Origin: Warburgia ugandensis
Taxonomy: Eukaryota; Streptophyta; Magnoliopsida; Canellales; Canellaceae
NCBI GenBank assembly: GCA_035236585.1
Contig: CP141132.1
Coordinates: 39,931,880-39,995,879 of the forward strand
DNA: 64,000 bases
Direction: 5' to 3'
Below the pieces are notes generated by a model. It was given only the letters and a program-made list of their open reading frames with translations, did not search any database and was not told the origin of the DNA. The translations under genes were made by a program, and so were the position numbers. Numbering within the stretch: the first letter of the stretch is position 1; every line of letters begins with the position of its first letter. This document shows, one piece after another, positions 11,160 to 23,606 of the stretch.

Positions 11160-12745
11160 TGATAAATGCCAAATTTACATAAAAAGTACCCCACTAGTAG
11201 CTTATGTGTTATAAAAATATGGCATTATTATAGAAATCTTTCAAAATTCATGACACATGCATTTCTGAGCTAATCTAGAGTAATTTTGTGATTTATCATA
11301 ATTTTCTAGGTATTAATTAGGGTTTTATCTTTTGTAGGTGTTAAACAAACAATCCAAAGGCCAAGATTTGTTTAGAGAGAAATCAAGCCATGTGAGCCAC
11401 ATAAGCCATGCTAGAAGAAATCAAGCCGAATAAGCCATGAAGTCAAAGAAACAATCCAATAAGCCACCAAGCTAGAAGCCATCAAAGGAAGCCATTTAAG
11501 CTAAGTCAACATGGGTCCACATGTTTTGGGAACTTTCTAAGAAATTTCCCATTTGAAGAAAATGTGTTTTGAAGATAGAAAATAGGAAGAAAGGATGACT
11601 TGTCAACAAGGGTAGGTGGCATGAACATGTGGACCAATTAGAGAAGAGAACACATTCCTTAGAGTTTCCTTCATTCTCCTTCTAATTCCCTTCCACTCAC
11701 CTTTGTAGTTTCCCACATTTCTTTCCCACTTTCCTAGAGTCCTACTTCTAATTCCCCTATCCTACCTTATCTCTTTCCTATATTCCTAGGATAAAATCTT
11801 ACCACTTTGGAAGGAGGAGATCACCTATAAATAGTACACCATCTTCACCATTTGCTCAATAAGGAGTTCCACGCCACCTCCTTAGAGGCTGATCCTCCAT
11901 GCCTTCGCCATGCTCCACCACACCAGGTTCTCCATGCTTCCTCCATGCCTACTTCCAGCACCTCTCAATGCCTACTTCCAGCACCTTTCCATGCCTCCTT
12001 CCCATCTCAAAATTCCAAGATCTTTTCCTCTATGTTCCAAGTTAGTTTTCCATTGCTTATTCCCTTGTTTTGTTGTTTGCTTTGCCTTCTAGTTTCATGC
12101 ATATAGTCCTAGGATTATTTTCTATTGAGTTTTGAATTTAGTTTGCATTAGTTCTCGTAGAGAAAAGGTTAGATATCTCTTATACCAAGAGGTAATAGCA
12201 TTTGGATAATCTTTACCTTCCTTGTTTGATTGTTATTCCTTGTTTTCCCCTTATTTTGGTTCCCAACTTGATTTCATCCTCTAATGCAATTCTCCCCCTA
12301 AGTTCACACACATGGGCCTTGTTGCATAGAATTCAACTTGTTTTTGAAGTCAAGATAAGTTGTTTAAGAATTATGCACACCTTTCTTATATCCTTTTACA
12401 TTCAGTAAAATAAAGTTTTGTTCCATGCTTAATTTTCTAGAACCAAGCACACTCTTCATGGATGTTTCCTTATCTTTAGTATGCATATTCCATGATTAGA
12501 TTTCATTGCTTAGGTTGAGTAGCATCTTTAGATTTTACTTTTAAGAAGTTCTTCATTCTAGCTTTAGGAAGTTCCTTCTAGAATTAGGTTTTAAGTTTAT
12601 TCATGATTTAGTTTCTTGTTGTGACGGCATGTTAGTTTTAGATAATTTTCATTGAGTAAAGTTAATTTCATGCATTTTTAAATTTCCTAGCTATTATAAT
12701 TCCTACATTAGGTTGTATTCTTTCTCTTGTGGCTAGGTTAACAAA
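11160..12745 (+). mobile_element. Athila-like LTR nested in LTR D
   Basis: The sequence starts TGATAAATGCCAAATTTACAT, the same kind of LTR start as at 1968, and contains TATA box CTATAAATAG at 11825-11834, followed by a pyrimidine-rich leader. Flanking DNA on both sides belongs to LTR D, so it is an insertion, probably a solo LTR. I could not find a matching pair of target duplications; the right edge is set where D-like sequence returns and is uncertain by tens of bases. ORFs at 11852-12106 are in the C/T-rich leader and show no known domain. Confidence 0.55.
11825..11834 (+). promoter_or_regulatory. TATA box in Athila-like LTR
   Basis: CTATAAATAG, 666 bp into the LTR, followed by AGTACACC and a C/T-rich leader. 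Inferred LTR promoter. Confidence 0.55.
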
Positions 12746-12986
12746 TTTAAATAACATGGGTGGATGCTATTCTAAGAGAATTTGAGGATTGATCATTCTC
12801 CCTCTAAAACTTCATATATTTTGATACCTAGTTGCAATAGGCCGAATCATGTTCTGATGACATCATAGGTAGGTTCATGGTCCATAGTCTATGTTTCCCA
12901 TGCACACAGTGGCACAGTCTACCCATTCAAATATCGGCAAGCAGTTGTAGACACAACCCAATCTTGTTCACTGAACAGGGGGTCCA

Positions 12987-15900
12987 TGTGACATCCCAGA
13001 TTTTTATAAAACTTTAACACAAAATCTTTTACAAATGTGTGGCCCTGAGTTTTGAAAACCATATGGAAAACAGCAGTGGAAAACATTTTTCATGAGAAAA
13101 CTTATAAAAATCCCAAGTGTCATTTTTCTTTCCTAAAAATCAAGATTTTTAGAGAAATGAGCGCTACATATCTACCAAAAATCTAGTAGAGTCTCCCCTA
13201 TTTTTTGGACTTACACATTTTATGCATGTGAGTGTGATATACATAATATAAATGGATTAAATCAAGTAGATAATAAAGGAGAATCCATCTCCATTCATTC
13301 ACATAAACACACAATGTCTAAAAGGATATATAAAAAAAGTCAAGTTCTCAAGAAAAAGTTCAAGACCCAGATCAATCCAATCACATCCATACAACCATGA
13401 TTTTGTCTTACATGTCCACATGTCCATAAACCAATGTCATAATACACCAAGTTATTACATCAGTCTAGAAAATCATCAACTATAGTGCAAACCTAGCTGA
13501 TATACCTTTTATATTCTTCTCTTAAGATCCTTAGCATGGTCTTTTACTCCCTTTTCTCTACTTATTTCTTCAAACCTTAGAAATTATAGATAATTTACAA
13601 TGTCTTAGGAAGCTTGCACTTGTGTAGGTAGTTTCACCATCGAATATGAATGTTTATACAATTTTAAATCCAAAAGGATTTAATAATAGAATGTTATGCA
13701 ATTCTATAAAATACGAGGCATAATAAGTAGCAAAAGTAACATCAGAAGTCTAACTCTTTCTTTAAAAATCAATGTCATACCAAACCAATTCAATTTATCA
13801 GTTTCAATATCCATGTAAATGTGTTGTTTCAAGAGCAATAATAGCTACAACCTTTGCAAGTTATTTTACAAAATATGAATAGTTGTCATAACTCATGTCA
13901 TGCATCACCTTAAAGGCATATGCAAATGAACTGAATAATGAATAATTATCAGAATCAATAGAAAAAAAGGATTTAAATCATGAAATGTTTAAATACAGTC
14001 GATGTATCTCAATAATTATATGTATATATAGATAGCACCATCTGAACCTACTCGAGGTTTTGCAAGGTGCTACACTCATAATCTGGCCATCTGCCATTGA
14101 TCATGAGTACTTATTATACACTTGAAATCCTAGTGTGCCACGCACTTGCATATCATGCTATATACAAATGAATCTCGAAATAATGGACCCTATGTGGTGG
14201 ACAAGACCCAATTAAGTCCATAGATATCATGCTGATACCAAGATGGATAGACTCCCTGCACCGTGCACATGGGGACACGATGAGCAAGGCCGTGACCTAC
14301 CTATGATGTCATAGACCTAAATTTGACATTTTATGGCTAGGTATCAAATATATAAAGATTCAGAAGGGGGTGATCAATCCACAACCTTCTTAGCACAGCT
14401 TCCATTGGCCCCTACATATGATCGTCATAACATAATAATACTAGGCATTATCATGTGTTAATATAAATGATAGAACCATAGAAATCCATGCACTAGTAAA
14501 ATCATGCAATTTGATTTTCATGATACGATATAGCCATGTAAAAGTAACCCTCACGAGGGTTGAGCCTAAGAATTTCTCACTCCTCAACATTTCATAAGTC
14601 ACTAACTCATGTAATTTCAAATGCATTTTCATGTAAAAGTTTTTAATGTAATAGTAAATCAACATGGCACTCCAAAGTAACAAGTTGCATGAGCTACAAT
14701 TTTGTTAGCTGTATAGATTGGAAATCTCAATTTTAAATATTTTTAACAAGATAGAACACTCATCAATAATTTTTATGTTTCACAAAAGCATATTGATGTT
14801 AAAACTACCTGCCTCTCTTGTCGTGCTTCACAATTTAATTATATCCCTTCTTCAACTCACTTATCAATTAACTAATCAAGCCAATATTTTAGATTCATCA
14901 TCAATGTCAATCCATACATTAATAGTTACAAGGAAATCTACTTATTCTTAATCAAACCATTAGTTTATCGATCCATTCAAGTGGCCTGTACTCTAACCAA
15001 TAATTTTCAAAGTAATCTATTAATTAAAGGTCATGGAACCTGCTAGTGGCATCTGATCACCGATCAAACATCCCTCTTCCATCACTGCTTGATCATACTT
15101 CAGTGATGACCTAGTTAATTCGAGGTTATAGAATTCATCAGTGGCATCTGATTATCAATCAGACATAACAAGGCTGTTGTTTGAATAGTGACAGATCAAA
15201 CTGCTTAGATCATCTAGTCTATTTCACTTCAAGATAATAGAATTGTTAACTCATTCTATCAATTCAAGGATGGGAATCTTACTGGCAACATCTGATCATC
15301 TATAAGATGTTTCTAGATACTATTTAGACAGGAATAGATTGGATAGCTAAGATTGTTTGATCGATTTATAACTAAAATTGATGAATTTCAACTAGTTTTG
15401 AGTTAAATAAGCATGCTTTTAGTTTGTCTATGTATGGATCTAAAAGTGAATGGTTTGCTCATAAAAAAAAATATAGATCTAAGAATAGTACATATTTAGC
15501 TCAAAAATGAATTTCATGAGTGGGGTCTAGCATATTGTACCTGATCTGTAGTTTTTCTGGCTATTGATGTTGCTAGATGAGATGATCTTCAATGATGACA
15601 CTCCAAAATTATTGGGCACTATAAATCTCCCACCAAAATCCTAGTGAAGATATCCCGATCATGAAATTTCTATGGGGCTCTCACTCTTCTAGACGAGTCA
15701 TTGAAGATGACCTACTCAGATCGATGATCTAAGTCATTGTTGTCTCGATCAAACTCCTGCAATTTCGGCAACCTATAAACCCTTGTTTCCTTCCCCTCGC
15801 CAGCATGATGCATTTTCTTCGGTATGTCTTCTTTCCCCTTCTCTCTTTCCTCCCTCTTCTCCTTCTCCTTCTTCTCCTTCTCTCTCTTCTCCTTCCCCAT

Positions 15901-16286
15901 TCTCTTCTTCTTCTTCTTCCCTCATTTCACTCTCTCTTTCACTGTTAGTCGAGCTCGGAAGGAACAAACCTGCTTTCTATTTCATCTTGGCTAAGTGGGG
16001 AGGGCTGTTGATATTAATTTGTCCCCCTCCTTTAGTAATGTTTTTTTACTAAAATACCCTTCTCATTCAAATGTCATATCTTCTCCATCCTAACTAGGAT
16101 TTCTGCATTCTATGTTGTTGGAATCATTTTTCCAAGTACAATTCAAATTTTGAGGTTTTGGGTTCAATTAGATGTCTTTCTAAAGGTAAATTATGTGTAA
16201 CCAAAATGTGAACATTTTCCAATTTGCATTTCTCAAAAGTAATTCATAATCATTTGAAATGGACTTTAAAAATTAGCGTTCTTACA
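12987..16286 (-). mobile_element. 3' LTR of element B (3300 bp)
   Basis: Read on the minus strand it starts TGTAAGAACGC and ends CTGGGATGTCACA. It aligns along its length with 20804-23005 plus 27694-28484 plus 33202-33479, the split 5' LTR. It has a C/T-rich tract (plus strand, 15830-15955) that produces artefactual ORFs. A weak version of the recurrent stem-loop lies at about 13573-13612. The divergence between the two LTRs is clearly large, so the insertion is old. Confidence 0.85.
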
Positions 16287-16299
16287 TTCTTGTTCCCTT
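16287..16299 (-). promoter_or_regulatory. Polypurine tract, element B
   Basis: On the minus strand AAGGGAACAAGAA lies directly upstream of the 3' LTR start TGTAAGAACG. In Ty3/gypsy elements this tract primes plus-strand DNA synthesis. Confidence 0.7.
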
Positions 16300-16339
16300 A
16301 TAGGAATCTTGTCCTCCAAATTCTTCTTACCTCATTCCT

Positions 16340-16640
16340 TAAAAAGTTGAGGATGTGTCTGCCGCAACTACTCCTCCATCTCCCATGTCGCCTCTTTCAC
16401 TAAATGATGCTGCCAAAGAACCTTGACCAATGAAATTGTTTTTACTTCTCAGCACTTTTGTCTTACGATCTAAAATCCATATAGCTCTTTCCTCAAAGGT
16501 TAGATTTGATCATAGCTCTATAGACACCTACTCTAGTACATCAAAAGGGTCTACTATATATTTTCTCAACATCGATATATGAAAAACATCATAGACATGT
16601 GCAAGTTATGGTTGGTAAGGCCAGCTAATAGGCTATGGGT
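16340..16640 (-). pseudogene. Integrase C-terminus and chromodomain, element B
   Basis: On the minus strand, translation gives VLWQHHLVKEATWEMEE, then a stop, then LRQTHPQLFK at about 16340-16440. This is the aromatic/acidic core of a chromodomain as found at the end of chromovirus integrases (usual form VxWxxHxxEEATWE). Just upstream (about 16620-16760) are GDHVFLK, GKLSNWFIGPFKI and VGPIAY, the GPF/Y-type integrase C-terminal module. In the family the chromodomain is thought to steer integration toward heterochromatin marks. Here it is broken by stop codons and frameshifts. Confidence 0.75.
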
Positions 16641-17600
16641 CCAACCATTTTGAAGATCTTGAATGGTCCAATAAACCAGTTACTCAACTTCCCCTTAACT
16701 CCAAATCTCATCACGCTTTTCATTAGGAAAATCTTCAAAAAGACGTGGTCTCCAACTACAAATTCTATGGCCTCTGTTAATGTAGCTCTTCTGATGGTTG
16801 TGAGCTGTCAAAAGTAGCTTTAGGATTAACTAAACTTTCTCTACACACTGCTGACCTAGCTAAGACTTAAAAAACCATCTCTCGCCCATGTCACTCCAAC
16901 ACGGAGGCGACCTGCAAGGTCTTCCATAGAGTGCCTCATAAGGATCCATGCCAATACTTCTATGAAAACTGTTGTTGTACACGAACTCCATTAGTGGTAG
17001 GTGCTTATCCCAGTTGCCCTTCCAATAGATGGCACATGTCCTCTATAGTCAAGATGGTCCTCTCTAACTGACCATCTATTTGTGGGTGAAAAGCAGTACT
17101 AAATCTCAGTGTTGATCCCAATGCCTCTTGAACACTCTACCAATACTTTGATGTGAATCTACTATCCTTATCAGAGATAATACTTAGAGGAATACCATGC
17201 AAATTCACCATCTCCTTAACAGACAACTTTGTAAAGATATTAATAGACCGTGTCTATCGAATGGGAAGGAAATTAGCAGACTTCATCAACCTATCAACAA
17301 TCACCCATATCATATCATGCCCACTAGCTATCCTAGGCAAACCCACAATGAAATCCATGGTGACATGGTCCCACTTCCACTTAGGAAGTTTTAAGATTTG
17401 CAACATGCTTGTAGCCCTCTGATGCTCAACCTTGACCTGCTGATAGGTCAAACATCATTCACTAATGTCCTTCTTCATCCCATTCAACCAAAAATGTTGT
17501 CTTAAGTCCCAGTACATCCTTGTACCTCCAAGATGAATACTGAAATGTGACCAATGTGCCTCCTGAAGTAGCTCTCACCTCAAACCATCAACTGTTGGCA
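16640..17600 (-). pseudogene. Integrase, element B (broken)
   Basis: Minus-strand translation shows the N-terminal zinc-binding region (MKKDISE, then [11 protein letters not shown], around 17420-17520) and the catalytic core. The three catalytic acids are all still present: Asp in TMDFIVGLP (codon 17353-17355), Asp in IISDKDSRF (17170-17172) and Glu in DGQLERTIL (17062-17064). The last two are separated by 35 residues, the canonical D-D35-E spacing. An in-frame stop lies between KYW and SVQEALGS, and more stops follow. The longest open piece is 17254-17451. The enzyme would insert the cDNA copy into the host chromosome. Confidence 0.85.
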
Positions 17601-17659
17601 CCACCAATCTGTCTTGAAAATGTACATCTATGTCCTATCCTTTGGAAAAACCTATCTTA

Positions 17660-18130
17660 CTACACAAGGCCTAGGTTTCTTCATCCTTTGCTTGTGCTTG
17701 TATAAATCTATCAATGAACATCGACTTAACTAATAGATTGACATCCACTGACCTCAACTTCATACTCAGTTCATCAGCCACCACATTAGCTTTCTCTGGT
17801 TGGTACCATATCATGAAGTCATAATCCTTAAGATACTCCATCCACCTCCACTGTCTCATATTCAAGTCATTTTAGGTGAAGAAATATTTAAGGCTCTTAT
17901 GATCAGAGAAAATGTCAAATCTCTCTCCATAAAGTTATTGCAGCCAAATCTTCAACGCAAAGACCACTGCTGGAAGCTCCAAATCATGTGTAGGGTAATT
18001 TACCTCATGCGTTTTCAACTGTCGCAATGCATAAGCAATCACCCTGCATGCTACATCAGCAACAATCCAAGTCCCCTACCACATGCATCACAATGTACTA
18101 CAAAATAGTCGGTGCCTGCTGGTAAGGTCA
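17660..18130 (-). pseudogene. RNase H domain, element B (broken)
   Basis: The open piece at 17671-17865 reads RQWRWMEYLKDYDFMIWYQP and ends in EKANVVADELSMK, the C-terminal signature of Ty3/gypsy RNase H (usually KANVVADALSRK). Upstream, at about 18060-18110, [12 protein letters not shown] corresponds to the first catalytic-Asp motif (usually DAS..GLG). The frame is broken several times between them. The domain degrades the RNA of the RNA-DNA hybrid during reverse transcription. Confidence 0.8.
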
Positions 18131-19085
18131 ATACTGGTGTGGAGGTAAGTCTCCTCTTGAGCTCTTAAAAGCTCATCTCACATGCATCAGTCCATATGAA
18201 TTTCATGTCCTTTTTGGTCAATGTGGTTAGAGGCAGGGCGATTCTCAAGAACCCCTAAATAAACCCATGGTAGTAGCCTGCAAGACCTAGAAAACTACGT
18301 ATCTTGGCCACTGTTTTGGGCTGATCTCAGCTCATCACTCAACCTTTGCCAAGTCAACTGCCACTCCATTCTTCGAGATAATGTGCCCAAGGAAATTCAC
18401 TTGCTTCAATCAAAATTCACACTTGTTGAACTTTTCAAATAAATGATGAGCCTGCAAGGTACTCAGAACAATGTGCAAGTGCTCCTTCTTGCCCATGAAG
18501 TATACAAGAATGTTGTCCATGAACACAATCATGAACTTATCCAAGGAAGTTCAAAAGCCCCGGTACATGTTATCTGTGAAAATTGCAGGCATGTTTTTCA
18601 GACCAAACGACATCACCAAAAACTCATAGTGGCCATAACGCATTCTGAATGCTATCTTAAAGATGTCCTCCTCTTGAATTCTTAACTAGTGGTACCCTGG
18701 CTTCAAATCGATCTTCAGAAAGATCTATATTGACAGAAGCTGATTAAAGAGGTCTCAATCTTGAGTAATGGGTATCTATTCTTCACCGTCACACTATGCA
18801 ACATGTGAAGTCAATGCAAAAGCCACATCAATCCGTCCTTCTTCTTTATGAAGAGGACTGGTGCTCCCCAAGGTTATCTGCTAAGTTTAATGCATCTCTT
18901 ATCAAGCAACTCCTAGTGTGTCTTAAGCACTCTTAGCTTGGCTAGTGCCATTCTATATGGCACCAATGATATAGGAGCCATGATTAGTATTAACTCAATG
19001 GTGAAACCAATCTCTCTTTGAATCGATAGTCCTGGAAGTTCCTTAGGAAATACATCTTAGAACTCCTTGACAACGTCCAGCTCCT
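18130..19085 (-). pseudogene. Reverse transcriptase, element B (broken, active site changed)
   Basis: The N-terminal entry motif reads DVFPKELPGLSIQREIGFTI, followed by MAPISLVPYRMALAKL (about 18920-19085) and PWGAPVLFIKKKDG (18840-18880), all typical of Ty3/gypsy RT. The catalytic box reads FMDNILVYF at about 18500-18525. The usual FxDD is therefore FMDN: the second metal-binding Asp has become Asn (codon 18512-18514). Several stops and frameshifts add to the loss. It was followed directly by the RNase H domain, as usual in the family. Confidence 0.85.
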
Positions 19086-19269
19086 CAATTCAAGGTCCCT
19101 CTACTTCCACTAGCTAGAAATGCTGGCACCCCTTCCATATACGTTTGGCTACCTTCAAGGATAAAATGAAATGCTTTCCCATCGTATTTTGTCTCCCTTG
19201 AAATGAGACTACAAGACACCTTGGTGAGGAGAAAGAAATTCTCTTCCTTCGACAATCTATTGTTGTCCA

Positions 19270-19520
19270 ATATTTTTCCAACTAATTCATCCGTAAGATG
19301 ACATCAAAATCCACCATGTCAATGAGGATAACGTTAATCAACTCTCCCAATGGAGTCATCATGTCCAACCCGAACCCCATAGCATGCATATGCAATTCCA
19401 CACATGAAGAAACACACAAGAAATAAAAGAATGCATAGATCTTGTATCAAATAAGATCTTTGCATGTCTCTTCACAACAACAAATGTAGCTTCAACTACT
19501 GCATCTGATGATTTTTCCCG
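19270..19520 (-). pseudogene. Aspartic protease, element B (broken)
   Basis: Minus-strand translation gives VEATFVVVKRHAKILFDTRS, followed by MHSFIS, which aligns with the retropepsin motif usually written LFDSGATHSFIS. The catalytic Asp is present (codon 19446-19448), but the Gly of the D-[ST]-G triad is Arg (19440-19442), so the protease would be inactive even without the nearby stops. It lies between the gag zinc knuckle and the RT, as expected. Confidence 0.7.
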
Positions 19521-19559
19521 ATTTGAAGTGATAGCATATACATGCCCCTAGCTGGGAAG

Positions 19560-20760
19560 AGTTGCGTCTGTTCTAGTCCCATTTTCAGTCGGTCTGTCCC
19601 TTGGCTTCTTGGGACATTCTCTAGATATGTGCCCAATCTCATTGCAAAAATAACATTGTAAAGGTGGTCTCTACTGCTAATGTTGATGCTGCTACTATGA
19701 TGGCCCCTGTTCTAGCCTAGGGCAACTCTCACCAAAATGGTCTCCTACACCTCTAACAAAATCTCCTAACTGAACCCTTATTTTGTCTAGTGGGCTGCTA
19801 CTATGCATGGGGCCTCTACATCTATGTCAAGGAGAAAGGCCACTTCCCCTTACCGGGGTATTTGGAACCACTAACATTCTACTTAGTCTCCTTCTTTTCT
19901 ACTTTACCCCATGTAAGATCTTGCTTCATAATAGCAGCAATCTCAGCTGCCTTGGTCACAATGGTCTGCTGTGTCAACAACACTCAATTTCTCAACATCG
20001 TCCTCAGACTATGAAAAAATTGATCCACTACCTAAGAGTCAGTCACAGCTCATATTGTTGAAATAAAAGGTTTCCCTATTTCAATTCCATAAACACCATC
20101 TCCTTCACCTTTTGCACATGGAGAGGGAAATACTTGTCATTGAATACCTTTTTGAAGTCTTCCCATGAAATCGTATCTTCTGGGAAATAAGTCCTCTTAA
20201 CTTTCTGCCACCAAAACCTAGCTTCCCCTGTTAGTATATACGTTGCAACCATTACCTGCTTGTCTGTAGGCACTTTCATGGCCTTAGAGGCCTTTTCTAT
20301 TGTGAAAATAAATCTTTTATGGGCCTCCAGTTCACCGTCACAAGAGAATGATGGCATCATTGGCTAGAACCACTTTAGTAATTTGTTTTCCTTTCTAGAA
20401 CCGTCTCCCTAGCCAACACCAATAATGCTCAATACAACTATCATCAGTGCCAATTCAAATATTTGAATTGGTGTCTCTATTGGTACTACGACTAGTGTTG
20501 GTATCAGTGTCGTAGCTAGTGCTTGTGCCGCTCCTGGTACTAGTGTTTGCTACTGTTGTAAATGTTGTAACAAGCTCTAAATCACTTGGGCCATGATCTT
20601 CTCCACCTAATTATTCTGCCCCGAGGACTTGGTAGATGCAGTGGTAGGTGCAGTAGGAGTAGACCTCCTCCTCCTCCTAGGGGCCACTTGTTCAAGGTTG
20701 ACCAAATGGACATTAGCTTCCCTCCCTCCTTCTATTAAACTATACGTGATTCTTGGACAT
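19560..20760 (-). pseudogene. Gag, element B (broken)
   Basis: The open piece at 20076-20360 contains the retrotransposon gag core: FSCDGELEAHKRFIFTIEK, MVATYILTGEARFWWQKVK and WEDFKKVFNDKYFPLHVQ. The CCHC zinc knuckle is intact at 19614-19655 and reads CYFCNEIGHISREC. Upstream of the core (20380-20760) is a low-complexity region with RRRRRSTPT, broken by stops; the start codon is not certain. Gag forms the virus-like particle that carries element RNA, and the knuckle binds RNA. Confidence 0.85.
19614..19655 (-). other. CCHC zinc knuckle in gag
   Basis: C-x2-C-x4-H-x4-C with all four zinc ligands kept: CYFCNEIGHISREC. It is a nucleocapsid-type RNA-binding motif. Confidence 0.9.
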
Positions 20761-20788
20761 GTTAGACTAGCTATGAAAGGATCAAGTA

Positions 20789-20800
20789 GGCTCTGATATA
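20789..20800 (-). promoter_or_regulatory. Primer-binding site, element B
   Basis: On the minus strand TATATCAGAGCC corresponds to TGGTATCAGAGC, complementary to the 3' end of plant initiator-Met tRNA, with two changes at the left. It lies three bases from the 5' LTR edge (20804). Confidence 0.7.
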
Positions 20801-20803
20801 AAC

Positions 20804-23005
20804 TATGGCATCAAATGTTTTTATAACACTTTTACACAAAATCTTTTACAAATGTAGGGCCCCAAGTTTGGAAAGCAATAGTAGAAAACATTTTTCATGA
20901 GAAAACCTTTAAAAGTCCCAAGTGTCATTTTTCTTTTCTAAAAATCAAGATTTTTAATGAAATGAGCACTACATTTCTACCAAAAATTCGACAAAGTCTC
21001 CCTATATGATGTACTTAATAGACATAGATTAACTCAAATAGATAATAAAGTATACTCCATCTCCATTCATTCGCATAAACTCACAATGTCTAAAAGGATG
21101 TATAAAAAAAGTCAAGTTCTACTAAACTGAAGAAAAAGTTCAAGACATTGATCAATCCAATCATAGCCATACAACCCTGATTACATGTTACATGTCCCCA
21201 TGTCAATAAACCAATGTCATAATACACCAAATTATTATGTCAGTCCCCAAAATCATCAACTATAGTGCAAACTTGGTTGATATACCTTTTATATTCTTCT
21301 CTCAAGAACCTTAGCAAGCTTGGCTTGTGTAGGTAGTTTCACCATCCAATATGAAAGTTTATACAATTTTAAATCCAAAAGGATTTTATAATTGTATGTT
21401 ATGCAATTCTATAAAATATGAGGCATAATAAGGAGCAAAATGTAACATCAGAAGTCTAACTTTTTCTTTACAAATTAGTGTCATGCCAAACCAATTTTGT
21501 TCATTAGTTTCAATATCCATGCATGTTGTTTCAAGAGCAATAATAAGAACAACCTTTGCAGGGTGTTTTAAAAAATATAAATAGTTATCGCGTATGCATA
21601 CGATCTGAATAATGAATCATCATCAAAATCAATAGATGAAAAGCATTTACATCATGAAATGCGTAAATACAGTCAATGTATCATGATAAGTATATGTATA
21701 TATATAGAAAACACCATCTACATCTCCTCGAGGTTTTGTGAGTGTAGTATTGCTCATAATCCAACCATCTACTGTTGGTCATGAGTACTCAGTATAGACC
21801 TAAGATACCAGTGTGCCATGCACCTGCACTAGTGTACTATATACATATGAATATGAAAATAATGAACCCTCTATGCACGGACAAGACCCAATCAAGTCCG
21901 TAGCTATCATGCCAATACCAAGACGAATAAACTCTTTGAACCATGCACATGGGAAAATGGTACACAAGGCCATAACCTACTAATGATGTCATTAGCCTGA
22001 ATTCAGCCTTTTGCGGCCAGGTATTAAATATATAAAGATTCAGAAGGGGGGCGATCAAGCCACAACCTTCTTAGCACAACATCCACTAGCCCCCACACAT
22101 GGCCATCATAATATAATAATGCTAGGCATCATCATGTGTCAATATAAATGGTAAGACCATAGAAATCCATGCACTAGTAAAATCATGTAATTCAATTTTC
22201 ATGATATGATATACCCATGTAAAAGCAACCCTCACAAGGGTTGAGCCTAAGGATTTCTCCTCCTCAACATTTCATAAATCACTAACTCATGTAATTTCAA
22301 ATGCGTTTTCATGTACAAGTTTTCAATGTAATAGTAAATCAATGTGGCATTCCAAACTAATAAGTTGCATGAAATACAAGTATATTAGCTGCATAAATCA
22401 GACATATCAAAATCTCAATTTTAAATATTTTTAAACAAGACAGAACACTCATCAATAATTTTTATGTTTCACATAAGCATGTCCATGTTAAAATTACCTA
22501 CCTCTCTTGTCGTGCTTCACGATTTAGTTATATCCCTTCTTCAACTCACTTATCAGTTACCTAATCAAGTAAATATTTCAGATTCATCATCAATGTCAAT
22601 TCGTAAGTTAGCAATTACAAGGAAATCTACCTATTCTTAATCAAAACTATTAGTTTATCAATCCATTCTGATTGCCTATTCTCTAACTATAAATTTTCAA
22701 AGTACATTTATTAATTAAAGGTCAAAGAACACGCTGATGGCATCTGATCACCGATTAGATGTTGTTAGGTGCTTCTTCCATCACTACTCTTTAATACAAC
22801 TAAGATGATTTGATAAATTTTTATCCAAATTTTATAATTTTAGTCTTGCCCTAGTGAATTTAGGGTTTTAGAATTCAATTGTGGCATTTGATCATGAATC
22901 ATACATCGCAAGGTAATTGTTCAAAGAGTGATAAATTGAACAACTTAGATTATCTAATCTATTTCACTTTAGGATCACAAATTTTTTGACTCATTCTATC
23001 AATTT
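20804..23005 (-). mobile_element. 5' LTR of element B, piece 1
   Basis: Aligns with 12987 onward (for example CACAAAATCTTTTACAAATG, then AAACATTTTTCATGAGAAAA), with the same order of blocks up to about 15260. It is interrupted at 23005 by a solo LTR; AATTT (23001-23005) is the left target duplication of that insertion. Confidence 0.85.
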
Positions 23006-23596
23006 GGTAATAACCCCAATTTTTTTGTAATTGATTGAGAAAAATCAATAAAGTTTGAGTTTCAGATATTTTGGGCTAAAATATTAGGTTTATTTAAAAT
23101 ATACTTTTTATAAAAGTATAATCAAATCATAAGACATGTAAAATTCAAATTAAACATAGCAAGCCCTTCAAAATGACTGTAAGCATGACAAATTTCGAAT
23201 TCGGATGAGAAATCCTTAAGTTTCTTCATTTCTTGGACAAAAGGTGTAAAATAGTAATTTTACCCAAAAATCAAAATATGAAATATCAAAATTAGAATGT
23301 ACTGAGAAATACGAATCCAACGCCATTAAGTACACTCAAATCCGAGATCATGGGAATAAAACCCAAAATTTTATGCATAAATGGCAAAACGGTCTTTTTA
23401 CACCATGTGGGGCCCACAAGGGACCCAACAACAAATTTTATCAGAAGCCCACGTGAATCATGGGTCCACAAACATTAGCTGGTCTTGGGGAAGAAAAATT
23501 AGGCATGGGGAAGAAAAAATGGAGCATGGAAGACTTTCATGCCATTTAATAAAAATAAAATAAAATATTATAATCATGAAAAAAGACCCAAAATGG

Positions 23597-23606
23597 TTAT
23601 AAATAC
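23597..23606 (+). promoter_or_regulatory. TATA box in solo LTR 1
   Basis: TTATAAATAC, about 590 bp into the LTR, at the same place as the box on the opposite strand at 32575-32584 and the ones at 53780 and 62175. Confidence 0.6.

Larger units (their letters stand above)
11040..12986 (+). mobile_element. LTR D, left segment (interrupted)
   Basis: The blocks at 11049-11100 and 12755-12986 match the reverse complement of the element B LTR (about 14815-14770 and 14400-14180), including 'ATTGATCATTCTCCC', 'TTTTGATACCTAG' and 'GACATCATAGGTAGGT'. It is therefore a plus-oriented LTR of a B-related family. It is split by an Athila-like LTR (11160 to about 12745) and cut at 12986 by element B. It resumes at 33480. 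The GTCCA at 12982-12986 is the left target duplication of B. Confidence 0.65.

Noticed and set aside
15712..16052. ORFs rich in Glu/Lys/Arg (minus) and Pro/Ser (plus)
   Set aside because: Low-complexity translation of a C/T-rich tract in the B LTR.
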